A DNA stretch of 5,031 nucleotides from Clostridia bacterium (GTDB taxonomy: Bacteria > Bacillota_E > SLMV01 > PUMD01), in assembly GCA_007128555.1 (NCBI GenBank), contig SKXF01000071.1:1-5031 (forward strand). Direction: 5' to 3'. Position 1 is the stretch's first letter; each line of letters begins with the position of its first letter. Made by a program: the position numbers and the translations under genes. Below, piece by piece: positions 1-5,031 of the stretch. The notes beneath the pieces were generated by a model that had not been told where the DNA came from, searched no databases, and worked only from the letters and a program-made list of their open reading frames with translations.

Positions 1-768
1 GCCGACGGTTCGTCCAGCGGGCCCACGGCGGCCACGCGGGAGCCCTATGCCTGCGATCCCGACGATTATGGGGTGGTGGTCACATCGGGGGAGGAGATCA
101 CCTCCTCGTACGTCACTGCAAACCGCCTCGGCTTTCCCGTGACGGCCCATGCCGTGGGTGACCTGGGCATCCAGCTGGTTCTGGATGGGCAGGAGACGGC
201 CATGATGGACCGTCCAAGGAGGGGCCTGTCTCGCCAATACCCTTCATCGCCGAGGCACCGGGTGGAGCACTGTGCCATGGCTTTTGCAGACCTGAGGCAC
301 CGGATCAAGGCTGCCTCTGTGATCCCCGTCGGGCAGGCCGTGTTCCTCACCGATTATGGCGACAACTACATCAACGATTATGGGGAGGAGCGGGCGGCTT
401 CCATGTTTCCCTTCCGCAGCTTCCTTGAGGAGGGCATTCCCGCAGTTCTGAGCTCCGACGCTCCGGTCTCGCACCCGGACCCCCTCGCCGGCCTGTCGGC
501 GGCGTGCGAGCGGAGCAGCCGCAGTGGCCAGGTTCTCGGGGCCGATGAACGGATCACGTTGATGGAGGCCATTCGCTGCTACACCCTTCACGGGGCCTAC
601 GCGGAGTATGCCGAGGATGTCAGGGGTTCCATCGAGGTGGGCAAGCTGGCCGACCTTGCCCTGGTTAATGCACCTCTTCTGGAATTGGACCCGGTCGACG
701 TGGCCAGCTGCAAGGTAGACATGACGGTGATCGGCGGGCAGGTGGTCTACGAGAGGGAAGGTTCCTGA
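1..768 (+). CDS. Amidohydrolase family 3 (YtcJ-like) protein, C-terminal part
   Basis: Metal-dependent amidohydrolase of the amidohydrolase-3 family, whose members hydrolyse amide or formamide bonds in the cytoplasm; the substrate cannot be told from sequence. The reading frame is open from the first base, so the N-terminus and its HxH metal site lie outside the window. 255 residues remain, roughly the last half of a family that is usually about 500-550 long. Visible family landmarks, in order: DGSSSGPTAA then EPY (residues 2-16); AHAVGD, with probable metal ligand His50; RVEH, with His90; YGEER followed by FPFRSFLEEGIPAVLSSDAPV, which holds the catalytic-type Asp153; DPLAGLSAACER; and the C-terminal GSIEVGKLADLALV strand typical of the composite beta-sandwich. 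It ends with TGA and faces the kinase gene across a hairpin. The internal GTG at 73 is not the true start. Family call is strong; specificity is unknown. Confidence 0.9.
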   Translation, partial: ADGSSSGPTAATREPYACDPDDYGVVVTSGEEITSSYVTANRLGFPVTAHAVGDLGIQLVLDGQETAMMDRPRRGLSRQYPSSPRHRVEHCAMAFADLRHRIKAASVIPVGQAVFLTDYGDNYINDYGEERAASMFPFRSFLEEGIPAVLSSDAPVSHPDPLAGLSAACERSSRSGQVLGADERITLMEAIRCYTLHGAYAEYAEDVRGSIEVGKLADLALVNAPLLELDPVDVASCKVDMTVIGGQVVYEREGS

Positions 769-801
769 GGACTTGTTTGAGCCTCGCAGGGGCGAGCTGA
801 A

Positions 802-824
802 GAGGGAGGGGATACCCCTCCCTC
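802..824. terminator. Perfect 10-bp hairpin between convergent genes
   Basis: GAGGGAGGGG (802-811), a three-base ATA loop and CCCCTCCCTC (815-824) form a perfect inverted repeat 33 bases after the amidohydrolase stop and 7 bases past the kinase stop. Its position between two converging genes suggests a bidirectional terminator. Neither strand has a clear run of T after the stem, so it is not a classic intrinsic terminator; pausing, Rho-assisted termination or 3'-end protection are alternatives. Confidence 0.6.
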
Positions 825-831
825 GGCGGGG

Positions 832-1323
832 TTATGTCTTGTATCCGATGGTGCGGAGGAACTGCTTCCTGGCCTGTATGTCCCCATCGTCCTCGATGCC
901 CAGGGGAGATCCGCCGTCGACGACTCCGAGGATGCCCCGTCCCTGTTCCGTCTCGGCGATGATCACCTGCACGGGGTTGGCCGTGGCGCAGAAGATACTG
1001 CACACCTCGGGAACTGCCTTGATGTTGTTCAGTATGTTGATTGGGAAGCCTTCTTCCATGAACAGGACGAAACAGTGCCCGGCACCGATGGCCATGGCAT
1101 TTTTCTGGGCCAGTTCCGTGAGATCATCATCGTTTCCAGCGTGGCGGATCAGTCGCGGACCGGAGGCCTCGCAGAAGGCCAGCCCGAATCGTATCCCGCC
1201 GCCCGCATTGGCTGTGGCCTCGTACAGGTCCTCCACGGTCTTTATGAAATGAGATTGCCCCAGGATCACGTTGGTTTCCTCGGGCTTGTCTACGCTCACC
1301 ATCTGCAAAGAAATGTCTGCCAT
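832..1323 (-). CDS. Adenosine-specific kinase (Adenosine_kin / DUF355 family)
   Basis: 163-residue protein matching, along its whole length, the small family annotated as adenosine-specific kinase (Pfam Adenosine_kin, formerly DUF355), known from hyperthermophilic archaea and many anaerobic or thermophilic bacteria. The proposed role is phosphorylation of adenosine; it is unrelated to ribokinase-type adenosine kinases, and its physiological role is poorly established. Landmarks: NVILGQSHFIKTVEDLYEA (18-36), FGLAFCEASGPRLIR (46-60), NAMAIGAGH (75-83), GFPINILNNIKAVPEVC (92-108), IFCATANPVQVIIAETEQG (110-128), ILGVVDGGSPLG (131-142), and the terminal FLRTIGYKT. The ATG at 1323 was chosen over the GTG at 1332 because GAGGGG lies 8 bases upstream of the ATG, whereas the GTG would overlap that site. 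The stop is TAA at 832-834. The gene lies 115 bases downstream of cotJC on the same strand, with its own candidate promoter, so it may be transcribed alone or by read-through. Family call very firm. Confidence 0.95.
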   Translation of the reverse strand: MADISLQMVSVDKPEETNVILGQSHFIKTVEDLYEATANAGGGIRFGLAFCEASGPRLIRHAGNDDDLTELAQKNAMAIGAGHCFVLFMEEGFPINILNNIKAVPEVCSIFCATANPVQVIIAETEQGRGILGVVDGGSPLGIEDDGDIQARKQFLRTIGYKT

Positions 1324-1345
1324 TGGGATCACCCCTCAGAGGGAT
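1324..1345 (-). promoter_or_regulatory. Ribosome binding site of the kinase gene inside a possible hairpin
   Basis: On the minus strand GAGGGGTGAT (1328-1337) precedes the ATG at 1323 and fits the 16S rRNA tail well, which decides the start. The same bases can fold as ATCCCT-CTG-AGGGGT (1331-1345): six pairs including one G-U, with a three-base loop. That fold would cover the Shine-Dalgarno. The site is firm; the masking is inference. Confidence 0.6.
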
Positions 1346-1353
1346 TTACATCC

Positions 1354-1382
1354 ATTCTATCATGGGCCGAGGACGGTCTCAT
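1354..1382 (-). promoter_or_regulatory. Candidate sigma-A promoter for the adenosine-specific kinase
   Basis: On the minus strand TAGAAT (1354-1359) matches the -10 box at five of six bases. A weak -35 box, ATGAGA (1377-1382, four of six), lies at exactly 17 bases spacing. It sits between the cotJC 3' hairpin and the kinase gene, which would make the kinase independent of sporulation-specific cotJ transcription. Sequence match only. Confidence 0.4.
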
Positions 1383-1390
1383 CTATGGGG

Positions 1391-1429
1391 CCCTCGAACA
1401 GGAGTCTATCGCTCTCTGGTGTTCGAGGG
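1391..1429 (-). terminator. Inverted repeat after the cotJ operon, possible terminator
   Basis: CCCTCGAACA (1391-1400) and TGTTCGAGGG (1420-1429) are perfect inverted repeats around a 19-base loop, starting 9 bases past the cotJC stop. The location fits termination or 3' stabilisation of the cotJABC message. There is no T-run after the stem in the direction of cotJ transcription, and the loop is long for an intrinsic terminator, so a protein binding site or processing signal is also possible. Confidence 0.5.
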
Positions 1430-1438
1430 TCAGGGTGA

Positions 1439-2017
1439 TCAATAGAAGGTCTTTCGCGTCTTCATTTCCTCCTGCAGCAGGTTGAGGGCCTCTCCAAATC
1501 GCTGGAAGTGAACCACTTCCCGCTCTCGCAGGAAGGCCAGCCCCTTGTTCAACTTGTGATCCGTGCTCAACTTGAGGATATTTTCGTAGGTGGCCCGGGC
1601 CTTGGCCTCGGCCGCGAGGTCCTCGTGAAGGTTGGCAACCGGATCCTCCCCATGGGCCTGGATGTAGGCGGCGGTCCACGGATTGCCCTCTGAGTCTGCG
1701 GGGAAGATGGCAGGGCCTCGCTCAGCGTACTTGGCAGCCATGTCCAGCTGCTTCCACGCCTGGGCGTCGAGGCCGTCCGTCAGCTGGTAGATCATGGTCG
1801 CGATCATCTCCCAGTGGGCCAACTCCTCCGTGCCCACGTCGGTCAACAGGGCCTTGGTGTACCCTGTGGGCATGGTGTACCGCTGGGTGAGGTACCGGAT
1901 GGCAGCCGATAGCTCCCCATCGGGGCCGCCGAATTGGCTCAGGATGTATTCCGCCAGCTTGGGATTGTGTCCATCCACCTCAACGGGTTTTTGCAACCGC
2001 TTCGTGTAGATCCACAT
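1439..2017 (-). CDS. cotJC: Spore coat protein CotJC, manganese catalase family
   Basis: 192-residue member of the manganese catalase family, of the spore coat CotJC type (about 190 residues; non-spore Mn-catalases are longer). It is expected to be a four-helix ferritin-like protein with a dinuclear Mn site that disproportionates hydrogen peroxide, made in the mother cell and deposited on the spore with CotJA. All five expected metal ligands are seen: E35 (in DGELSAAIRYL), E65 and H68 (EELAHWEM), E137 (AAEAKARATYE) and H170 (REREVVHFQRF). The E137-H170 spacing of 33 equals that of the Lactobacillus plantarum enzyme (E148, H181). The N-terminus MWIYTKRLQKPV is characteristic of CotJC. The ATG follows directly on the cotJB TAG, with a perfect GGAGGTGAT site inside cotJB. 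Stop TGA at 1439-1441. Active catalase function is inferred from the ligands; identity is very firm. Confidence 0.97.
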   Translation of the reverse strand: MWIYTKRLQKPVEVDGHNPKLAEYILSQFGGPDGELSAAIRYLTQRYTMPTGYTKALLTDVGTEELAHWEMIATMIYQLTDGLDAQAWKQLDMAAKYAERGPAIFPADSEGNPWTAAYIQAHGEDPVANLHEDLAAEAKARATYENILKLSTDHKLNKGLAFLREREVVHFQRFGEALNLLQEEMKTRKTFY

Positions 2018-2290
2018 CTATCCATCACCTCCGCAGCGCATCTCCCAGGGCCAGGGTTCGTCAATCCAGGTCCAGGGGTATTCGGCGTAGGATCGGTCGG
2101 TAAGGGGCCCGTAGAGCGCTTCGTATTCGCAGATCCGTTCGTCCATTTCCTCCAGGTAGTCGTTGCGTTGTTCCAGGGCAGATTGATCATCGGGGTGTGT
2201 ATCGAGGTACAGCGTCAGCTCGAGGACGGCGAAGTCCAGGGCGCTGATGTCAGCCAGCATCTCGCATTTGTGGGCGTCGACGTCATGCAT
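2018..2290 (-). CDS. cotJB: Spore coat protein CotJB
   Basis: 90-residue CotJB protein, a small coat component encoded between cotJA and cotJC. Its biochemical role is not established; in Bacillus the CotJ proteins belong to the inner coat. Family signatures are plain: FAVLELTLYLDTHP (20-33), then a predicted helical stretch rich in Glu and Asp, YGPL (60-63), and the Trp-rich ending YPWTWIDEPWPWEM (71-84). The tail RCGGDG is short and partly dictated by the cotJC Shine-Dalgarno embedded in it. The ATG at 2290 is preferred over the GTG at 2296, because GGAGG at 2298-2302 sits 7 bases before the ATG and only one base before the GTG. The start overlaps the end of cotJA (ATGCATGA), which points to translational coupling. 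Stop is TAG, immediately followed by the cotJC ATG. Confidence 0.95.
   Translation of the reverse strand: MHDVDAHKCEMLADISALDFAVLELTLYLDTHPDDQSALEQRNDYLEEMDERICEYEALYGPLTDRSYAEYPWTWIDEPWPWEMRCGGDG
2024..2032 (-). promoter_or_regulatory. Ribosome binding site of cotJC within cotJB
   Basis: GGAGGTGAT on the minus strand is a perfect complement of the 16S rRNA 3' end. It lies inside the last codons of cotJB, with GGAGG 10 bases from the cotJC ATG. This predicts strong, coupled translation of the catalase. Confidence 0.85.
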
Positions 2291-2537
2291 CGGCACCCCT
2301 CCTCATGTCATGATGGTGCCTGTGGTGGCGTTCGTACTCGTAGTGGTCTAGGGGCCGGTACAGAGCTGGAAAGAGCGTTCCATGCATCAACGCATCTTCT
2401 GCCGACATCTTCTGCGGATGCATGGGCTGGTAGGGCACGTACGCCATGGCCAGCTCCAGCCAGGGCGGGCAATACCGTTCATCGTCGTGCTCACCGCCAT
2501 GCGCGGCCTGTTCAGATGGTGTTCTTTGCCCGTACAT
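2283..2537 (-). CDS. cotJA: Spore coat associated protein CotJA
   Basis: 84-residue CotJA protein, first gene of the cotJ operon. In Bacillus subtilis CotJA and CotJC interact and need each other for assembly into the spore coat. The family core is ELAMAYVPYQPMHPQKM (28-44) followed by ALMHGTLFPALYRPL (49-63). The C-terminus is unusual: after the core come His65, 71, 72, 74, 75 and 76 (HYEYERHHRHHHDM), a possible metal-binding tail next to a manganese protein gene. Three in-frame ATGs exist (2558, 2546, 2537). The last is chosen because GAAGGG lies 9 bases before it, while the 2558 ATG has no purine-rich site upstream; starting at 2558 would add MPEGMND. The stop TGA overlaps the cotJB start by 8 bases. 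Family call firm; exact start moderately sure. Confidence 0.92.
   Translation of the reverse strand: MYGQRTPSEQAAHGGEHDDERYCPPWLELAMAYVPYQPMHPQKMSAEDALMHGTLFPALYRPLDHYEYERHHRHHHDMRRGADA
2291..2304 (-). promoter_or_regulatory. Ribosome binding site of cotJB within cotJA
   Basis: GAGGAGGGGTG on the minus strand, with GGAGG at 2298-2302, is placed 7 bases before the ATG at 2290 and within the coding end of cotJA. It settles the cotJB start against the nearby GTG at 2296. Confidence 0.75.
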
Positions 2538-2546
2538 GTCGTTCAT

Positions 2547-2552
2547 CCCTTC
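2547..2552 (-). promoter_or_regulatory. Probable ribosome binding site of cotJA
   Basis: GAAGGG on the minus strand lies 9 bases before the ATG at 2537. It is weaker than the cotJB and cotJC sites, but it is the only recognisable site near the three candidate cotJA starts. Confidence 0.5.
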
Positions 2553-2582
2553 AGGCATGTCGTGATTGACATAATTCAGAAG

Positions 2583-2610
2583 TATTGTATGCGAGACGGG
2601 GAGTGGGGGT
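2583..2610 (-). promoter_or_regulatory. Sigma-K/sigma-E type sporulation promoter of cotJABC
   Basis: On the minus strand CATACAATA (2583-2591) fits the sigma-K -10 consensus CATAnnnTA at every fixed position. Its first eight bases also fit the sigma-E -10, CATACAnT. ACC at 2608-2610 supplies the short sigma-K -35 (AC) at a 16-base spacing. No sigma-E-like ATA-type -35 is seen, which favours sigma-K, although B. subtilis cotJ is known to be sigma-E dependent and the two specificities overlap. Transcription would begin near 2576, leaving a leader of about 39 bases before the ATG at 2537. Confidence 0.7.
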
Positions 2611-2655
2611 GAGGAGGAGGAAACGCTCTGATTGGCGAAGGATACATTCAGAGTT

Positions 2656-2661
2656 AGGGGG
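2656..2661 (+). promoter_or_regulatory. Ribosome binding site fixing a TTG start at 2669
   Basis: AGGGGG lies 7 bases before the TTG at 2669. No comparable site precedes the earlier in-frame starts (TTG 2585, GTG 2603 and 2609), and those would place the start inside the cotJ promoter. Confidence 0.55.
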
Positions 2662-2668
2662 CTTAGAG

Positions 2669-3565
2669 TTGACCGACGAAAAATCCAAATCCAGGGATAC
2701 GACCGTTTCCCGCGGCCTGTCGGGCTTGTTTCGCCGGTGGTTGCCTGCGTTGATTTTGGGGGTGCTCATCATCGGGACCGTGTGGGTGACGTTCAGTCCC
2801 CAGCCCGAGCATACCCAGGCGGCCCACACCTTCCAGACCTCCCGACGCCACGATGATTGGGAACGCGTGTTGGGACTCATGGATGATGAGTACGAACTGC
2901 GGGGGGGGGAGCTCCCTGCCCTTGCCGGTTATCTTGATCCAGGTATCGCCTATACCGAGTTCAAGTTTCCTGGAGCCTCGGCCCGCGTGCTCGCCGCTCG
3001 GATCAGCGAGGGGCTGGGGATCGCGGAGACCGACTGGGATAAACAGATCCTCTGCTTATGGGGGGACGACGACGAGGGATGGCGCGTTGCCCCAACGCCC
3101 TTCTTGCTCTACTACCTGGAGCATGGCAGCTTCCTGGAACGGCCCGATGCACAGTTTTCGCCCGCCTCGGCGATGATCGCCATGCCCCGTTCGCCGGCAC
3201 CCGGAAGGGGACAGGCGAGAGTGCTGGCCGACCCCGTGTGGGTGCGGACGACTCCCGAGGGGACGATGCGGACCCTGATCGTCCTGCGCATTGCGGGTCA
3301 GGATCTGGAGCTGTCCCTGCAGTCCCTTCTAGCTGCGGCGATGTGGTCCGACGATGAAAGCGGAGACCCTGCTCGGCCCAGCAGGCTTTTGTGGACGGAC
3401 ATGCTCCCGTCCGATGATGGGATCTGGCCCCTGGCCGCCGGGACCTGGTGGGTTGACCTCGAGTGGGACCAGGTACCGGAGGGGGATTTCTCTTTAGTCC
3501 TGGGGACCTTCGCGTCCGCTGATGAGCGCCGCACACTGACTATGACGGGGATTTCGCCCCCTTGA
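2669..3565 (+). CDS. Uncharacterised single-pass membrane-anchored protein
   Basis: I do not recognise a family. With the TTG start the product is 298 residues. A basic, Arg-rich N-terminus (K5, K7, R9, R15, R22, R23) precedes one hydrophobic segment, LPALILGVLIIGTVWVTF (25-42), then a large soluble region that should lie outside the membrane. No lipobox or clear cleavage site is seen, so a type II signal anchor is the simplest reading. The soluble part is acidic and Trp-rich, with notable stretches DDWERVLGLMDDEYELRGG, LCLWGDDDEGWRVAP and a strand-like end GTWWVDLEWDQVPEGDF; it has one cysteine. The gene is divergent from cotJA across a 131-base gap that holds the sporulation promoter, so a sporulation role is possible but unproven. 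A G9 run (2901-2909) lies in frame. It converges on adenine deaminase. Reality as a gene is supported by its length, Shine-Dalgarno and sensible topology. A longer form starting at 2585 is possible but unlikely. Confidence 0.75.
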   Translation: MTDEKSKSRDTTVSRGLSGLFRRWLPALILGVLIIGTVWVTFSPQPEHTQAAHTFQTSRRHDDWERVLGLMDDEYELRGGELPALAGYLDPGIAYTEFKFPGASARVLAARISEGLGIAETDWDKQILCLWGDDDEGWRVAPTPFLLYYLEHGSFLERPDAQFSPASAMIAMPRSPAPGRGQARVLADPVWVRTTPEGTMRTLIVLRIAGQDLELSLQSLLAAAMWSDDESGDPARPSRLLWTDMLPSDDGIWPLAAGTWWVDLEWDQVPEGDFSLVLGTFASADERRTLTMTGISPP

Positions 3566-3573
3566 GGGATGAG

Positions 3574-3597
3574 GGCCCGGGAGGAGACTCCCGGGCC
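3574..3597. terminator. Perfect 10-bp hairpin with GAGA loop between convergent genes
   Basis: GGCCCGGGAG (3574-3583) and CTCCCGGGCC (3588-3597) form a perfect stem closing a GAGA loop, a GNRA-type tetraloop when read on the plus strand. It lies 8 bases after the stop of the membrane-protein gene and 6 bases beyond the adenine deaminase stop, so it could serve both genes. There is no T-run on either side. Confidence 0.6.
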
Positions 3598-3603
3598 GAA
3601 TGC

Positions 3604-5031
3604 TCACTTGGGAAACAGGGGAACGAGTTTCTGCTCGTTGACCGCGACCAGCCCCTGGTCCGTGATCTTGGCCTCGGGTATCACGGCCAGCGTCAGGGTG
3701 GCAATCCGCAGCAGGGGATCCTCGCCCGGTATGCCCATTCCGCGAATGGTGTCCTTGAGATGGGAGGTGCGAGGGGCCAACTCTCCCGCTGCAAGGGGGG
3801 ACATCAGGCCCGCGATCGGCAGCTGCACCAGGTCAAGAACCTCGCCATCCCGGGTGCACACAATCCCACCGCCGCATTCCCGCAGGGTATTGCAGGCCAG
3901 GGCCGCATCGACGGGGTCCGAGGCAACAACGGTCAGGTTGTGACAGTCGTGGGATACGGTGCTTCCGATGGCTCCCCTGTCGAGACCGAAGTCCCTGATG
4001 ATCCCCACGAAGCGGTTCTCCGGGGCGCCGTGGCGGTTGAACACGGCTACGAGCCGGAGTCCCTTTTCGCCGGAGATGTCCACCACGCCCCCCCGGACGG
4101 GCAGATCTTCCACCTCGAAATGCGCAAATAGGGAGTCCGCCGTCTGGTAGGTGAGTACCCGGGTTGGAATCGTGCCCTCCTCGATGGGTGCCTTTATGGC
4201 AAAGTCCCCGGGTCTGAGTTCGTCCAGGTGGACGGTGTTTTCCTGTTCAAGGTCGAAGGTTCTTTGCGGCAGAGAAACGGTCATCTCGCCGTCCTGTGCA
4301 ACCAGCTTCCCCGCGAAGAAGACGTGGCTCGGGTTCATCGCCTCGAGGGATGGGACCAGGGCCATATCGGCCGCATAACCCGGGGCGATCGCGCCCAGGT
4401 TCGTCAGCCCCGCGTTCCTGGCTGCCTGCAGGGTCGCGGCGCGAAGGGCCAGGGTGGGCTCCATGCCCTCCTGGATGGCTCTGCGCACCACGTGGTTCAT
4501 ATGTCCCTCGTAGAGCAGGTCTGCAGGTTCCCTGTCGTCGGTGCAGAACGTCAGGTTCGGTGGCGCTTTGAAGTCACGGATGGCTGGGATGAGCTCATCC
4601 AGGTTCCGCGACATGGAGCTCTCGCGGGCGTCGATGGTCATCCCCAGGCGCATCTTCTCCCGGGCCTCCGATCCGACGCGAACCTCGTGGTCGCTTTCGG
4701 GGCCTGCACACAGGTAGGCGGACAGGGCCCGGTCGGTCAGGGTGGGGGAGTGGCCCTGGATGAAGGCGCCCCGTTGATGGGCCTGGTCCAGGATTCCGCG
4801 CATTCGGTCACTGCCCGTGATCACGCCGGGAAAGTCCATGACCTCGGCCACGCCCAGGACCCGCTCCCAGTCGAGCATCTCGGCAACCTCTTCGCTTCCA
4901 AAGCAGGCCCCGGCGGTCTCCAGGTCCATCACCGAGGGCACGCACGAGGGCACCAGGATATATTGCCGCATGGGCAGGTCCTCGCTCGCCTCCAGCATGT
5001 ATCGGACCCCGGGTACCCCGAGCACATTGCC
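3604..5031 (-). CDS. ade: Adenine deaminase, N-terminus beyond window
   Basis: Adenine deaminase (EC 3.5.4.2) of the amidohydrolase superfamily converts adenine to hypoxanthine and ammonia in purine salvage, in the cytoplasm, using a dinuclear Fe or Mn centre. The frame is open to the window end; 475 of the usual roughly 570-600 residues are present. The missing part should hold the GHIH-type metal motif. The visible sequence begins GNVLGVPGVRYML, the family's NVLG region. Then come LPSC-like VPSCVPSV and ETAGACF, EVMDFPGVI, GHSPTL (93-98), SDHE (113-116), MTIDARESS (131-139), FCTDDREPADL (162-172, containing the metal and catalytic Asp residues), GHMNHVVRRAI, and GAIAPGYAAD (213-222). The family-specific C-terminal domain follows, with VAVFNRHG, GSTVSHDCHN, GGGIV and PIAGLMSPLAA. 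Stop TGA at 3604-3606. The GTG near 5025 is not a credible start, since conserved sequence continues upstream. Identity is very firm. Confidence 0.96.
   Translation of the reverse strand, partial: GNVLGVPGVRYMLEASEDLPMRQYILVPSCVPSVMDLETAGACFGSEEVAEMLDWERVLGVAEVMDFPGVITGSDRMRGILDQAHQRGAFIQGHSPTLTDRALSAYLCAGPESDHEVRVGSEAREKMRLGMTIDARESSMSRNLDELIPAIRDFKAPPNLTFCTDDREPADLLYEGHMNHVVRRAIQEGMEPTLALRAATLQAARNAGLTNLGAIAPGYAADMALVPSLEAMNPSHVFFAGKLVAQDGEMTVSLPQRTFDLEQENTVHLDELRPGDFAIKAPIEEGTIPTRVLTYQTADSLFAHFEVEDLPVRGGVVDISGEKGLRLVAVFNRHGAPENRFVGIIRDFGLDRGAIGSTVSHDCHNLTVVASDPVDAALACNTLRECGGGIVCTRDGEVLDLVQLPIAGLMSPLAAGELAPRTSHLKDTIRGMGIPGEDPLLRIATLTLAVIPEAKITDQGLVAVNEQKLVPLFPK

Noticed and set aside
73..75. 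GTG as the start of the left-hand amidohydrolase
   Set aside because: The frame is open to base 1, and the conserved DGS...TAA...EPY motif lies upstream of this codon, so the gene enters from outside the window.
773..1252. Plus-strand open frame opposite the kinase
   Set aside because: The minus-strand frame encodes a full-length, highly conserved family protein; the plus-strand product has no recognisable features.
1934..2569. Long plus-strand open frame antisense to cotJA, cotJB and cotJC
   Set aside because: It lies opposite three firmly identified genes, its translation shows no family features, and no ribosome site precedes it. It is a GC-rich shadow frame.
2632..2856. TTG start after a strong AGGAGG-type site (2612-2620), plus strand
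   Set aside because: The frame closes after 74 codons and has no membrane segment or family signal, while the overlapping frame from 2669 continues for 298 residues with a sensible N-terminus. The purine run may be incidental.
3562..4131. Plus-strand open frame of 189 codons opposite adenine deaminase
   Set aside because: It mirrors conserved adenine deaminase sequence on the other strand, starts at TTG within the end of the membrane-protein gene, and its low-complexity translation matches nothing.
1..5031. CRISPR array, mobile element, tRNA or rRNA genes
   Set aside because: I saw no spaced direct repeats, transposase-like protein, terminal inverted repeats or tRNA-like fold. Non-coding gaps are all under about 135 bases.

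Overview
The window looks like chromosomal DNA of a GC-rich, endospore-forming member of the Bacillota (Firmicutes). The direct evidence is a complete cotJA-cotJB-cotJC spore coat operon, preceded by a close match to a mother-cell sigma-K (or sigma-E) promoter. Shine-Dalgarno sites are strong and Bacillota-like, one start is probably TTG, and G+C is high by eye (about 60%). An archaeal/thermophile-type adenosine-specific kinase is compatible with a thermophilic or anaerobic clostridial or deep-branching lineage, but the genus cannot be named from this stretch.

Layout from left to right: (1) 1-768, plus strand: C-terminal 255 residues of an amidohydrolase family 3 (YtcJ-like) enzyme, cut by the window edge. 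(2) 769-831: convergent junction with a perfect 10-bp hairpin. (3) 832-1323, minus: adenosine-specific kinase (Adenosine_kin/DUF355 family), with its own candidate promoter and a Shine-Dalgarno that may be masked by a small hairpin. (4) 1391-1429: second perfect 10-bp hairpin, just after the cotJ operon. (5) 1439-2537, minus: cotJA, cotJB and cotJC, tightly coupled (8-nt overlap, then zero spacing); CotJC keeps all five manganese-catalase metal ligands and CotJA has a histidine-rich tail. (6) 2538-2668: divergent control region with the sporulation-type promoter on the minus strand. (7) 2669-3565, plus: an unrecognised single-pass membrane-anchored protein. (8) 3566-3603: third perfect 10-bp hairpin, with a GAGA loop on the plus strand. 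(9) 3604-5031, minus: adenine deaminase lacking its N-terminus because of the window edge.

The Mn-catalase-like CotJC and its partners CotJA and CotJB should act on the forming spore in the mother cell. The adenine deaminase and adenosine-specific kinase both handle adenine compounds, and the partial amidohydrolase is a metal-dependent hydrolase of unknown substrate. No CRISPR array, insertion sequence, tRNA or rRNA is seen. I found no clearly new multi-gene system. The least explained parts are the orphan anchored protein divergent from cotJ, and the set of U-tract-free perfect hairpins at gene ends.
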